A stretch of 64,000 nucleotides of DNA from Himantopus leucocephalus (taxonomy: Eukaryota > Chordata > Aves > Charadriiformes > Recurvirostridae): the NCBI GenBank assembly GCA_003993805.1, contig RSEF01000031.1, positions 23,666,550 through 23,730,549 of the forward strand, given 5' to 3'. Below are positions 48,451 through 61,500 of this stretch, one piece after another (position 1 is the first letter of the stretch; the number at the start of each line of letters is the position of its first letter). The position numbers and the translations under genes are program-made. Under the pieces are notes generated by a model. The model made no database searches. It saw only the letters and a program-made list of their open reading frames with translations, and had not been told where the DNA came from.

Positions 48451-50348
48451 TTCTTTCTTGTGTGGCTTTTTAAAATATTTAACTAATATTTTCATTGGAT
48501 TATCCATGTGATGCATTACGCTGAACAGAAGGAAAAGGCAAAGATGCCAAATCTCAAACAAAACAGTGTGTTGTTGTAATATAAAGCTTCAAGCTCTATT
48601 ATACATGCAAAATGCAATCTGTCTCGCTGGCCCCCAGTTACACATAAAACACAAAACAAGTGCACGCTCAGTCTTAAAAGTACTTGATTATCTGCTATGG
48701 GATTAATAGAGTTTTCTGCTGTTCGTGAACTTCAGGTTGAGGTCTAGTTCGGCTTCCTTTATATCATGTAGTCATTTTTATGCTCCAAGAACAATACTTT
48801 TTATTGATGAAGAGTTACTGGAAATCTGTCTAGTTGGTTATATTTTAAGAGAACCGTAGAAAAATCTAAGGGACATAAAAGTATTAGAAAATGGATAATT
48901 TAATATTACAGAAGATTTTGATCACCTCTAAGTTCACAGATTACCTTGAACACACTACTTTTTGAAAGGATGATTTTATATCTGTTTGAGACCATACAAA
49001 TATTTGAGTAAAAAAAAGGCAGAGAAAACGATTAATTTTGGCAGACTGTGAGCAGTATAATAAAAGTACTGTTTTGTTTGAGGTTCATCTCAATGTGATT
49101 TAAAAATCGGTGGGAGTTATTTGGGGAGTTTTGATTTTTATTTTCCTTGCAAGTTTTTAGAGACAAAAGTATTATTCTACCAATGGTGTAATTCGGTAAG
49201 AATTTTTGGAACTCACTTTCTAAAGTCTGAAATTGTCAGAAACCAATACTAGTTTAAAGATACAAGCATTGACATATTAATCATTTAGGGAGGTGCAGAG
49301 CCTAAAAGTTGGTGACGATGCATAAAGAAGGGAGTTAGGATATATTTGAAATTTAAGGACTTCCTAGCAGACATGGATTTTAGAAGGTGTTTAGTAGATG
49401 TAGAGCAGTTAAAATGTGCCTTTGGTGGAAAGTTATTGTAAGTATTTTCTGGAATTTGATATGATATCCTCAAGTGTCTGTATATCTAGGTAAATTAGCC
49501 CAAATTGAATCATGGCATCCTGTTGCATTCCTAGACTGCAGCAAATATAAGCTTGCTTGCTTGCTTGGTTTCCCCACCCCCTATCAGAGGGATGCTGTCC
49601 TTAGTTTGACAATCCGTACTAGCTTGACTTAAGTATGCTCTAATGTTGGGATTTGCTACAACCTCTTGAAATAATGCAGAGTAGGATGTTGACATTCTCT
49701 CTGCAATTCTTTGTTTGCTTTTTTAATATCTTTTTATGAATTATTAATTCTTTATTTTTGTAAGAGCTGTATAAGGAAAACAGTTCCTTGTGACTGTGAG
49801 TAATATGTAACTGGTAATGGAGCAAAAGATCATGAATATACAGTTTCCTGCCAGTAGTTGTCTTTCCTTTGTTTGCCTGGTTTTCCATCTTTCTCCTAAT
49901 ACTATAAAATTGTAGTTAAGTTGCTCTCATAGCTTCAGTTGAAAGATCATGTAAATGTGGCTGGGCTATGTGATAGCCCTTCTCTTAGCTGTTGCGGAGT
50001 TACTGGAGCATAGCCTTACAGTGAGTGTAAGAGAGGATATAGCTCTCACAGCTCAGTAGGTCATTCTTGGATTATGTCATGGATATTGCCAATAGGAGGG
50101 CAGTAGAAGGGCTACTTAGATTAAATGATTCAGTCCACCGCTTTAACAGAATGTAATTTAGAGGAATAGAACTGTAATTATCGTCATTCTTGGAAGCAAA
50201 TATTTTTTTCCAAGAATGTATATTTTATCCAAACATATATACATTTCTCAATCAGGATCAAAAGTTAATCTCTATTTATTATTACAGCATTATTAAGCTA
50301 AGGAACAAATACAAAAGAAAAAAGACAACAGACATAATTTTGTGCTCA

Positions 50349-50369
50349 ATAATAATAATAATAATTATA
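50349..50369. repeat. (AAT)n microsatellite
   Basis: About six AAT units (AATAATAATAATAATAATTA). Confidence 0.85.
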
Positions 50370-51119
50370 CTTCATACAGGAATGTCTGTCCAGCTCTGTT
50401 TTCTTTAGTAGGTTTAATAAATCCTGTAGTGCTTTTTGTTTTAAATAATTACAGAAGATAGTTTTTTGTATTAACTTAAGCTTAAGGACTTTTGAGCTGG
50501 CAAAAAGAAGCATGTGCAGAGGATTCAGTGGTTTGTAACTAGTCAGCTCTGTTGTGATAAAGAAAGCCAAAACTATTGTCAGTGATCTTGCACTTTTCCC
50601 TTTATGTGGTTAATGAGTGAGGGACTTTTAAGTCAAAATCTTAATGTTGCCCTTCTTGTTCTTATATAAGAAGTAGTTTAAAAATATTTGCAGCTTTTTT
50701 TAGGGTGATGGATCATCTTTCAACATGTGCAGTTAGCGGGGGGTGAGGGCCAGTCTGACTCATACCAATACAGTGTTCCCATATGATAGCGCTCTGGAGT
50801 CCCTATGCTGACTTTTAATTCGTGGTGGCTTTCAGTCAAAATGGGGTGGGAGGAGAGTCTATATTTTAATTTTTTTATTTCTTTCATTTTAAACAGCTGT
50901 ATTTGAAAAAAAAAGTTTTGCAAGTTTAATCTTAATAATCTTCACCCAAAAAAAGCAGACACGCTATGTCATAAAATAACTATTAGTGACTAGTTTGTAT
51001 CCTATAAATCTAACTTGAGTTGATAATATGGTCCATTACCAGCTAACTGCACAGAGTATTTTTCATTTTACACTCTTCAGTTACTTTTTAGTGAAGTGTT
51101 AAAAAATATGAAGCTTTTC

Positions 51120-51500
51120 TCCTCTCTAAAATTGCACACTGTCTGTCTGTTATTAGGGAGATAACAGCTCTTATAAATGTTTCAGTAAGCGTTAAGTAGA
51201 CAGTTATGTGCACTCTCATTCCACGCTTATTTGCTTACTGTAATAAACTGATAAAATATGTGTGGTTTGTCTCTGTGTATCTGCAGGCATCATGAGTCAC
51301 ATAGATTTCCTTTAGAAATAATGTTGTGTCTGCAGAATTGATTGGTTATTTTCATAAACCATCCAAAGGTACACAAACGACTTCTATTATTTAAACATAT
51401 GCTGTGTAAGATTTGTAGGGGATTATCGGCTGGTTACTAGACGCTTCTTGTTCTGTTAACTCTTTGGAGGATTATTTTAACCCTAGAGTGATTGCAGGTA
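51120..51500. promoter_or_regulatory. Candidate conserved non-coding element
   Basis: GTTATTAGGGAGATAACAGC, then TTCAGTAAGCGTTAAGTAGA, ATGAGTCACATAG (AP-1-type TGAGTCA at about 51295) and GAATTGATTGGTTATTTTCA. Complex sequence with no repeat identity inside the 21-kb intron. Confidence 0.3.
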
Positions 51501-53664
51501 TCTGCCCTATGTGTTTCTTTAAGTATTGCAATTTTATGCATTAAAAATTTTAGAATTAAACCAAAAAAACCTGTTTACCAAACTGATGCAACTGTTAAAT
51601 AGACTGCATTACAATCACACCAACCTTTGGCAGCTTGAAACCCTTGTGAACAAGTAGAGGGCTTGAGAATTTTCATCTTCCAGAACTAAATTCCTTTGTT
51701 CAGCATATATACAGTTTATTTATTTCTAGTACTGCCACATTAAATGCAGCTGAAAATTAATGTTCTATGAGAAGGAAGATGGTTAAAACATAACGTTATT
51801 ATTCTGCCTCTCCTTTGCGTGTCTGTGGCTCTGTATAGTATATCGAAAATAAAAGTGAATGGGCTCACGAGTGAAATTATGACTGAAACATGAGAAGCAA
51901 CGCTGAAAGGAGCATAGATTAAAATCTCTAAAAATCACAGGACAGTAAAATTTGAGTCAGTGGTACAATTTAAGCATAGTGAGGGATTTTTTGCTGTATG
52001 CATATGTATCTACATTTTGGACTTCTGACTAGCAACTTTTTATGTTTTCATTCCTCTTAATAAATAGTGTTAATAAAACCAGCTATATGTTAACACAGAG
52101 AAGCTAGTATACTTCAAAATACTTGTTTTAACATGAATAAACCATATTTCCTAAGCTTGTTAATGAAAAATAGGTGAACCATTTCATGAAATAACTTTTC
52201 TATTATGCATGTCCAGTTCAAATTGAATTAAATGTTAAAAGTTAAAGGCTTAGCTTAAGCTTAAAAATAAGATTTAAATTACATCTTAAAACTTAAGTTT
52301 TAATCATTATTTCATCAGTGTTTTAAGTAACAAGTGCTAGTGTGGCTCTGTTAATAACCCATTACTGCTATTGTCTTTATGTACCAATAAGATATTTATT
52401 ATTCAAAGTACCTCCTTTCTTATTTCCTGACAACTGAGTTGGTTTTTGAAAGTTCTACCTTGTCAATTATTTCTAGAAATCTAAGCGGAGTATTTATCTA
52501 TTAAAGTTTGGGTTTAGTACTCAAAGATGTTTTGAATTTTGAGGAACTGTGAAGGTCCATGCAATTCTCACTTTTTCCATTCATTTTGCATTGGTCAGAA
52601 ATCTTGTCACGGGAGTCATTATTTTGTAAATATAATTTAAAGATAAGCTACATAAAAGTAACCCTAATCTTATCATATATTTATGCACGTAAAATGGCAT
52701 TGGAGTATAAAGATACCTGGTCATTAAGGGGTTTGTAAAATATCACTGAATTGTGTTCTTGGACAGAAGTATTAGATATTTTCATGCTTGTCAGAGATCA
52801 GTAATTGGACTGAAAGAATTGACTGCATTTAAAAATATGGTGTCTGTATTCCTCAAGTGGTATGGCTACTATTATTTGAAGAGGGACAGAAATTTAAATA
52901 TTTGGCTATGTATTCTATTGTAAACAGCTGTATCTTCTTCTGATCATATTGGAAAACTAAAAATGTTGTCCCTGAGAACATTACATTGTTTTTTCAGGGG
53001 GAAGAAAATGTCTGAACTTCACCAATTTACTTTAAAAGTATTAATATATTGTACAGATTCGAAGTTGGGGTTGTGGAGTTTCCTCAGTTCAGACATATTC
53101 TGAAACTGCCTGTAATCTTCACACTGAAGGCTACTGGTAAATCATTAATTTGTTTCTAGAAAATCTGATACCAGAGTTTTTGTGTATTAGAGAAAGAAAC
53201 ACTAGGTAAAAAGTTGAAAGTGAAATCTGATGTGGAAGTGTTTGCAGAGGTGTTTGATCGATCGCGTCCTGTATGTGTTGTTTTAATTACAGTCACATAG
53301 TGGTTGAGTTTTGAGGGGATGGGAAGCCTTTCTGCCCTTTTTCATTCAGTATTTCTTCTTCATTCAGTATGATATTGTGAAACTTAATGCACCTTCCAAA
53401 GCCACCTCTGAATACAAACTCACTTAGTTCCTCATGTAGTTTTCTTCAGCTTTCATCAATGTAATGCTCACACTTCTAAACATTTATTAGTTGATCTTTA
53501 CAGATACTCATTTGAGGTGATGGATATTACTAGGCTGGCTTTCCAGCTCAGAAACTGGTACTCAGAGATGAAGATTAAGTTTGTTATGTGCTCGCTAACT
53601 TCTGAAGTTTTTGAAAAGGATTCTTTACAGCCTTATGTTTTCCAGATACTCTCCCGTTACTGTA

Positions 53665-53745
53665 ACACCTTGTGGGTTTAAATCCCAGCTCTTACCAGCT
53701 TCTTATATCACTGGAAGTGTTCACTAAGTCTTCAGATCAGCCTCT
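53665..53745 (+). mobile_element. Possible MIR-like SINE fragment
   Basis: GGGTTTAAATCCCAGCTCTT near 53673 looks like a tRNA-type B box (GGTTCAAATCCCAGCTCT in MIR), followed by CACTGGAAGTGTTCACTAAG, a weak match to the MIR core. Just to the left, AGAAACTGGTACTCAGAGAT (53550-53575) resembles a MIR core in the opposite orientation. Weak evidence. Confidence 0.35.
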
Positions 53746-54854
53746 CGATGTTAAACGTGGCGGTCAGGAAAGTGTAGCAACCTGTAAGTGTTTTGTAGGG
53801 AAGACAAGATAAAAGCCCGTTCTCCTTGCTTAGCTGCTTGGAGTCCTGTACATCCTGCTATTTGCAGTTGTCTCTTTCACTTAGTTACACATTCAGGGCT
53901 ATGGGTAGGGCAAGAGAAGATGGACACTCATCAGTGGAAACAGATAAACAGATATATCTATCAGATATACTATAAAGTTCAGTAGCTCATAGCACATTGA
54001 CCAGACAAATGGGATTTTCGTGTTGAGCATTTGGCTTTTTCAACCTCTGTGTTCTGTTTGTGTGGTGTTACTTTTCATGTAATTGCCTAGCCTTTCCTTA
54101 AAACTTATTTAAAGAATTCAAATTAACTTTTCTGCAGTTTTCTGCATATTCCTTACTTTTGCACTTTTGAGCTCACGATTACGTATTTCCTTATCAGCAA
54201 TATCTTCTGGGAATTTGGTTTTGCACTGAATGTCTTTTATTCATGCTACTTCTTCAGGATAAAATGGACCCAAACATCCTTGGCACTTCTCTTATTGCTT
54301 GTGGCAGCAAGACTATCAAAAAAGTGGCAACATCCTTCCTCTCTATACAACTGTGGTTTTAGTATTCAACTGGTGTAATTGTTAGGCAACGTTTTTTCTG
54401 GTTTTAACAGGAGAAGACGACAATTTCTCACTATACTTTCACAGTACACAGTGGGCGTCGGATCACCCTTGAGTTCTGATGCATAGAACGGAGACTTCGT
54501 GTTGGAAACAACATAATTATTTTAAATGTAACTCTTAAAAAAACCTCCAATAATTTAATGGATAACTGTAGAGTTAAAATATTGAAAACAGATTTATAAT
54601 GGAAAGTGAGGCAAATACAACAAAGTTAAAGCTGCTGTTTCTCAGCAGCAGAAATGTTATGTTTAGGCCCTGTTATCTGATATCTATTACTGCAATTTGT
54701 TTACACATTTGAATACGTCCTGATATGTTTCTAGTTCACTGAAATTCTAACTACAAAGCAGGCACTCTAGCTGAGTGAAAAGTGCAATATTTAATTGTCA
54801 TTTTGTCTGTTCTTCGCTTACACCATTCACCAACTGTTGTTCTGTACTTAACAG

Positions 54855-55086
54855 GTCACTACCCAAGTCTCTGTGCCAACAAAAACACATGAACTGCTTC
54901 ATCGAATGAGTGGAAAAGGATTAGCAGCTCATTATCACTTCTCAAGACAGCCAGGCATTTTTGGTGATCGTATGGTGTCTGTGCAAGTGACAATAACAAA
55001 TACAACTGATCAGAAGATAGAGAATATTCACATCGGGGAGAAGAAATTACCTCCAGGCATGAGGATGCATGAGTTTAATCCAATAG
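54855..55086 (+). CDS. AP3B1: AP3B1 exon: start of C-terminal ear
   Basis: A 232-nt exon (77 codons plus one base) after CTTAACAG and before GTAACC. It opens VTTQVSVPTKTHELLHRMSG, continues KGLAAHYHFSRQPGIFGDRM and MVSVQVTITNTTDQKIENIH, and ends GMRMHEFNPI. The alternating hydrophobic pattern fits the beta-sandwich of the ear domain (AP3B1 C-terminal family). It lies after a 21-kb intron, and no other coding exon was recognised in that intron. Confidence 0.97.
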
Positions 55087-55174
55087 GTAACCATATCCTG
55101 TCTCTATAAATACAGAATCTTGATCTTTTCCAAAATTTCAAATATAGGAAAGTTTTTTTGTATAGTCATGCATA

Positions 55175-55250
55175 TACTTACCTATACGTATGTATACACA
55201 CATATACATGCGTATGCATGTATACATACATGCACACACACTCGTGCAAC
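55175..55250. repeat. Alternating purine-pyrimidine microsatellite
   Basis: A mixture of TATGTATACACACATATACA, GCGTATGCATGTATACATAC and GCACACACAC. Nearly strict purine-pyrimidine alternation, a sequence type that can adopt Z-DNA. It starts about 90 bp downstream of the donor at 55087. Confidence 0.8.
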
Positions 55251-57806
55251 TATCTTTTCTTAGATAATCTGATTTTAACAAAAATTTAATTCAGCTGTCT
55301 CCTACTTGTGTTTGACTTCAAAAATAACTCCGTAGATCAGAACAATTTACAACGATTTTCTTTCCAAGGTTTAACGAACATTTGTAGGTGTATTATTTAG
55401 TTTGGTGGCTCAGAGCTTTCTCATTTCACGTGTGAGCTTTTGGCAGTGGAAGGGGAAGTGTGTGTTCTAGTCCAATTTGCCATTTACCATACTTCCACAA
55501 AGTGTGGCTGCTTAGACTAGGTAGAAAGCAATGCTGTAGTCAGTCCTAACCTAAATTGTTGTACTTTCTACCTTCTGATTGAGTTGGGGTTTTTTAGCTA
55601 AATTTCTATTAGGAAGAGTAGAAAACCTGAGAAAGAAGAACACAGATCATAGCAACTTTTATTCAAGGGTAGTACCTGTGCACACAACTTGCTTTCTTGT
55701 CTCAGCAGTTCTTTCTTTTAGGACATTGTGATATAATCAGAAGGAACAAAAGTGTCTCTGTTTCATAATAGTAGTGGAAAGAACAGACACGCTTCTTTTT
55801 GACAGAAGCTCCTATACTACATTTCTTCTCTTTTAATGAGCTACATTACTATGTGAATCCATATCACGTTAGAAGAATACAGAAACAAGTTCTTAAAGCA
55901 CAACAGTGTTTTCAGTAGTTAAAAGGTGTTTGATATTAAATTGCTCTATGCTATTGAAATACTTAATTTTTTAGCATTTGAAAGGCTATACAGATTTACA
56001 CCAAATAGCTGCAAAAGCAATTGTACAATGCTACAGTTTATTTCAAAGTGAAAATTTTGGAAACATTTGCATTTTGGTAATGATACATACTTGATCAAGA
56101 CAGTTACTTTTAGGAAATATATTAAATTTTGTGTTTAGTGAACTGTCTAGTATTTAGAAGAAGATTTTAGATAAGAATTTAGATATGAAGTCCAGCACAA
56201 AGTTCTGATTTCAAGGTAGTTTTGACCATCAGCCTAATTTTATATCATTCCCTTTAAACATCAAAAGAAATAAAGTCACAAAGACTTACCAGTAGAAAAC
56301 TAGTAATACTATAAATCAGATCAGGAGATACTGTAATCACAATAATAGTCGGTGAACAGTAGCATTCACTGCTTTCATGAGAAAAACATGAAAAAATCTG
56401 GAATTAATAAATTATCCAATTCAGGTTTCTTGAGTTCCACAACACAATCCTACCCTTTTAAGTATTTATTTCTCCAAGAAAGACATTCTTGTGGTATCTG
56501 TCCTGTATTGGTTTCTTCTGCAGAAAATAAGCTATATACCATCTGTAGTTCCTTCCAAAAATGTTGCTTTTCTTGCTTGAATGCAAATTTTTTGTATTCT
56601 TTGTCACTTTATCTAGAACTCAGTTTATATCCCTCATTCTTCTTATTACCTTTTGTGTTTCCAGCATTTGAAAAACACATCCTGTAATTTGCCCATCAGA
56701 ACCAACAGAAGAATTGTCAGTGTAGGCAGATATAAGTGCTGGAGTATAAGTCTAGTTTTGCCTCCATCACTGCAATTACTGTTGACAATTGTCCTGATTT
56801 TGCCCGTAGAAGTGGGCCAAATTATTTCACCTAAGTCCATGTGTGCAGTATTTTCTTGTTGGCTAGGTACCTTTGAAACCCCTTTTGAAAACATTAAGCT
56901 CAAAGACTTTGGTATAGTCTGAATTTGAGCTGGAGTCCGTAATCTTTCAATGCTATACACAGACTTCTTTTTTTGAAATACTTTGTTTTCTATTCATTCC
57001 CTAGTATTAGTTTAGTCTTTGACTAACTGCATCACCTCCATGTTTGCCATCTTTTTCTGAACTTAACCTTGATATAGTTAAATTTTGTTTGCTTTTTTTT
57101 TTTTATCATGGAGCAGCTGCCTATGCTTCAGTTCCTGAAAAGCATCAGATACATTAATGAATAAACTGGAAATTGGACATTTTTCTGCCTGCACAATTAT
57201 TTGTGAATTCCTCTCTTTGTGCTTTTAAGTTTTCTTTATTGTAATCTTGATAAGTCAAACTCTGCTCCAATGCTTGTTTTTAATATCTCCTTCTTATGTA
57301 AAGAAAGAGCTTTTCTTCCTACCAAAACAAAGCCTGATCTCTACAACATGGAAGAAACAGTATAGTGATATAGCCAAGAAACTAAGAATGATCATGTCTC
57401 TTTATACCTTGATTTTAGAAATGCCTCAGTCTGCACTTCATGTAAAGAATAAAATTGTCTTTCATTTTGGGTTCATAATCTTTCTGCTCCCTTCCATAAC
57501 TAATGCAGGTGGAATATTGAGAAATAAGTAAACCACACTAATTATGAAGTATTTTAAGTTTGGCTCTTTTTCCATTACTGTGTGTAATAATGTAAATTTT
57601 ATTAATATTTGTTGTGTTTTACTATTTATTAACTAAATTTGCAAACTGGTGTTACTGAGAATGAAATCTCAGTGCTAGATCTGTACACAAGTAAAAGGAT
57701 GTAACTTCAATATATTTTTTTTCTGTAAATAATTTTCATAGCTTTTGTTATAAAAATCCTTATTTTGTTGATGGCAGCACTGTAAGATTGAAATGGCAGC
57801 ATTTCA

Positions 57807-58080
57807 TAGAATCATAGAATCATCTAGGTTGGAAGGAACCTTTAAGAACATCGAGTCCAACCATCAACCTAACACTGCCACATCCACCGCTAAACCATGT
57901 CCCTCGGCACCACATCTACACGTCTTTCAAATACCTCCAGGGATGGTGACTCCATCACATCCCTGGGCAGCCTGTTTCAATGTTTGATAACCCTTTTGGT
58001 GAAGAAATTTTTCTTCATATCCAATCTCAAATTTCCCTAGTGTAACTTACAGCCATTTCCTCTTGTCCTCTCTCCTTGGA
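57807..58080 (-). mobile_element. CR1 LINE 3' fragment, about 270 bp
   Basis: Begins CATAGAATCATAGAATCATC then TAGGTTGGAAGGAACCTTTA, the reverse complement of the CR1 3' end, and continues through CTCCAGGGATGGTGACTCCA and CCCTGGGCAGCCTGTTTCAA, typical CR1 3' coding/UTR sequence. Truncated near 58080. The subfamily differs visibly from the copy at 62.4 kb (AACCTTTAAGAACATCGAGT versus AGATCATCTGGTCC). Confidence 0.92.
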
Positions 58081-58432
58081 TGCCAGGAGGCAATCAAGGA
58101 TTTTTCAATCTGCTGCCGAAGAAGGCCATACACAAGTTCAGCTCTGCCATGTTGCTGAGTATTGATAGTTCAGGCTCAAATCTGTGGCATACAAAGTCTC
58201 AGGCAGAACCCAACCACACCAGCTGTGGGGAGGGGGGATCCAAGGCACTTAAACATGCAAGTGTGACATTTGGCTGATACCTACTTGAAATAAAACTGCA
58301 TGTATTGGCCCTTTTTTAGGGATTTGTTTTTTTAATATAGGTTTTCTAATTATGTGAGGTTTGGGGGTTTGCATCTGGGGACTTCTGTTGCTTTGCATGT
58401 ATATTTTACCTGTTCAAAATGTTTTCATGTAG

Positions 58433-58517
58433 AGTGCCTTGAGCCTGCAGGATCCATTACCGTTTCAATGGGTATTGACTTCTGTGATTCTACCCAGACG
58501 GCCAGTTTCCAGTTATG
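58433..58517 (+). CDS. AP3B1: AP3B1 exon: ear, SITVSMGIDFCDSTQ
   Basis: An 85-nt exon (2 + 27 codons + 2) after TTTTCATGTAG, a poor polypyrimidine tract, and before GTGAGT. Joined to the G of the previous exon it reads ECLEPAGSITVSMGIDFCDS, then TQTASFQL and the first two bases of the next codon. The human protein has DSLEPEGSITVSMGIDFCDS here (recalled), confirming identity and frame. Choosing the second AG (58434) would break the frame. The next exon (CTKDDCF in mammals) was not found before base 64000, so at least 5.4 kb of intron follows. Confidence 0.95.
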
Positions 58518-61500
58518 GTGAGTTCTTGGGGAGGGAGGGTAATTTTTTGCTCTTGGAAGGCAAAAGTAGTGTGTATTGGAAGTTTACTTGGCAGTACCAG
58601 ACTTGCTGTTTGTTAAATATTTAAAGAATTGAACAACAGTTCACAACATGATGTATACCCAAGATGTTTTTAGAGAAATAAGACATAATTAGTGTTTGGT
58701 TTTACTATTACAAGGATTATCAGTTTTCTTTTGTGCAAATTTTTTAGCACTTGCTTCTAAAACCACAAATTTGATGGTAAGCTCAAATCTAGGTTTGAAA
58801 TTGTATGTATAAGTTCAAAAACTCTTTGACAGGTTGTGTTTGGGAGGTCCTGTTTTTCCCTTGGTGTAAATGATACCAAGTAGAAGCATGAACTTGTCTT
58901 CCAATTTAGAATTACTTCACTGTTCCTGAGCTTTATTTTTATTTTTCCCCTGTATTCTTGGAATTCTTCTTAATAACACCACCTTGAAGGGAGCAGTCAC
59001 GTCTGACTAGTCTGCTGGAGTGTTTTGTGTGTGTTCTTCCTCGTAAGAAATCGCAAATCAAAAAAGCACATAGTGTGAGCAATTTTACTACCTTGAATGC
59101 TTATGGTGGATGTTTGTGATCTATGTAACACGACTGCGTGAAACCAACCCCAAAATTTGCTGGCCAAAGAAGCTTATTCTTTATGCTGTAGATTCTTTTA
59201 AATGATTAGAGAGAGAATGAAAACAAGTAACTGGCTGGCCAACTAGATTTTGTCTTATATACTTGATTTACGCTTTTTGTGCTCATTATTGGCACATTCA
59301 AGATTCTCCTTTGTATGAGTTCCTGTCGCATTCTATGGTGGCAGGAAACCTGTTCACCCAGTGAGAACTCTGTTATTAACTGGCATTTCAAACCAGGAAA
59401 ACTTAGAGTAGCAGTGTCCAAACATTAGGAATGAGCAAATTGGGGAAAGCTAGACACCTTCTTTGGAGAGCTGTTCAGGCTTATATAGTCTTTGAAACTA
59501 TGCAAAGGCACGAAATAGGTCTGCACAATTTTTTTTTTTTTACATATTTTGAAATAATGATTTTTTACATATTTCTTTGCAAGAAGCCCTACTTTCTACA
59601 TTCAGCACAAAAAAGGATATTGAATAGATGTTCACATTGACACATTACAGTTTAGGGGAAGCCCTTTGAGAAAGCTCTGTATCCCTTTCTTGAATACCGT
59701 AGAAATTTTAGTGTACTAATACCAGGCACAGCTTGCATGACTTACAGGTTATTAAAGATAGCAGGATAATCTTAATAATAGAGATGTAGCCAAGTGACTC
59801 CGAAAGAACCACTGCTAAAATAAAATTTCTTGTTCTAGGGGCAAGGAGGTTTTAATATTGTTTGGGGTTTTTTTCCCCCCACTCCTTAAACTTTTTCCTG
59901 TACAATGGATGCTCATGTGTAGTCATTTTAAAGATATTAGTACCTCCAGCAAGATGTCTGCAGCATGTAGTTCATGCACATCATGCTGGTCTATATTCTG
60001 TTTGCTGGAATTTGGAAACAGCTTTGAACTGTTGCCTGATGCGAGGTTTTTTTGGGAAGGGAAGTTCACTTCTAGGCAATGCGATTTTGTAATTGCTTCA
60101 AAATGATAGGCTGTCTTTCCCTAAATATCTTTGGGGGTTTTTTTAAATAAAATATGCTCAGTTTATAAAGTAGGAACAATCTTTTTTAAATAGAGTGGAT
60201 ATTTTTCTTTCAAGTACATATTTTCAGTGTACTAATGATTTAATTCTAAACTTATATCATTTATTGCTAAGAATCTTAGCAGTGATGAGGATAAGCAATG
60301 TAGCATAACACATTGATTTTATGCAGATCATCACCTTTATGTTTTGGGAGGTCTGCTGTATTAGTGATATATAAAAACTGATTACTTTCTCCAACATTGC
60401 CTAGTAATTGTTTATTATTTTCCTATTAGACAAACAAGACAGATCAATATTCCTGAACGCCAACCAGACTATGAGTAACATCACTGTAAATAGATTTGCC
60501 TCAGACCTCAGCGGTGTATTCATTTTAATGATTTGGACAATGTGAGTCCAATGACAAAGCTCAAGCTAAGTTTAAAATTAAATTAAGAATAGGAATTGCT
60601 TACTTTGTTCCTTTGCTAATTGATAAGGCCTTGTCTCTTTGACACTAGTTCTTAGAAAATAGTATAAAAATAGGTAAAGTGTTCTTTGCATTAAATTTGC
60701 TATTTGTTCAAAATCCTACTGATGTTCACTATCATTGAAGAAATTGTGCGGTGGGATGTTTTGAGGGCAATGTCTCAGAGAACTCAGCTGCAACCTTTTT
60801 AACTTGTCATACTTCTTAAAAAGCTTTTATCCAAAAGGAAGAATGACTTGTAGAAGTTTGTTAAAGTGTGGTTGAAATACTGTGCACACAAAGGTGTCGA
60901 TATTCTTGTATTTCCTGGTAACATACCTTTATGAAAGACATTGTCAGTTATTTTGCATTTTTGTTAGAACCATGCTCAGCAGTAAAGTGTTCCTGATCAT
61001 AATCATTTTCTTTACGTTGTTCTAAGAGGAGCACTTTGTCTTGCATCAAATGTAATTGATCCTGAAGCAGTGTAATCACAATTACTCACTTTCTTAATTG
61101 GCCTGCCCAAAATCAGAAAATGGAAACCGATCGGCAGTGTTTAAATCAATAGCTTTGTAGTAAAGCTTGTGGGGGTAGGGAGATAGTGGTAATGGGTAGA
61201 TCAATTGGACTTAGATGCCAATCATGGACTGTGTGTTTTGCATAGCAAACACTACCTTTCTGCTTGGGGATGTGATGTTGTACTAGTAGTTCAATAAATA
61301 CAAGCTGTATAAAGAAAAAACTAACATGAGTAATAAAATATTTATATCTCTTTCCAAATTTGTTGTACAAATCAAGGACAGTGAAGAAGAAGCTGCATTA
61401 TAGACCGAGATTTGAAGGGCTGAGCTTTGAAAGACCTCCCTTGTAAATATTATTTTTATTAAGCAAAGCTTACCAAGATCACACATCTAATTAAAAAGAG

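Larger units (their letters stand above)
33592..54854 (+). other. AP3B1: AP3B1 intron, 21.3 kb
   Basis: Largest intron of the window. It holds a gapped CR1 copy (38723-38935), a CORE-SINE (39325-39515), AT-rich repeats (40120-40205), several candidate conserved non-coding stretches (40900-41480, 42545-42850, 43240-43460, 48270-48450, 51120-51500), an inverted T-box-like site (34753-34768) and a doubtful SINE fragment (53665-53745). The stretch 36200-37250 is more purine-rich on the plus strand but has no recognisable content. No additional exon was found. Confidence 0.8.
55087..58432 (+). other. AP3B1: AP3B1 intron, 3.3 kb
   Basis: Contains an alternating purine-pyrimidine microsatellite (55175-55250) and a CR1 3' fragment (57807-58080). 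Open frames near 56350-56960 are chance. Confidence 0.85.

Noticed and set aside
56352..56960. Overlapping 89-111 codon frames on both strands
   Set aside because: Both strands open over the same DNA, no homology recognised; expected by chance in this length.
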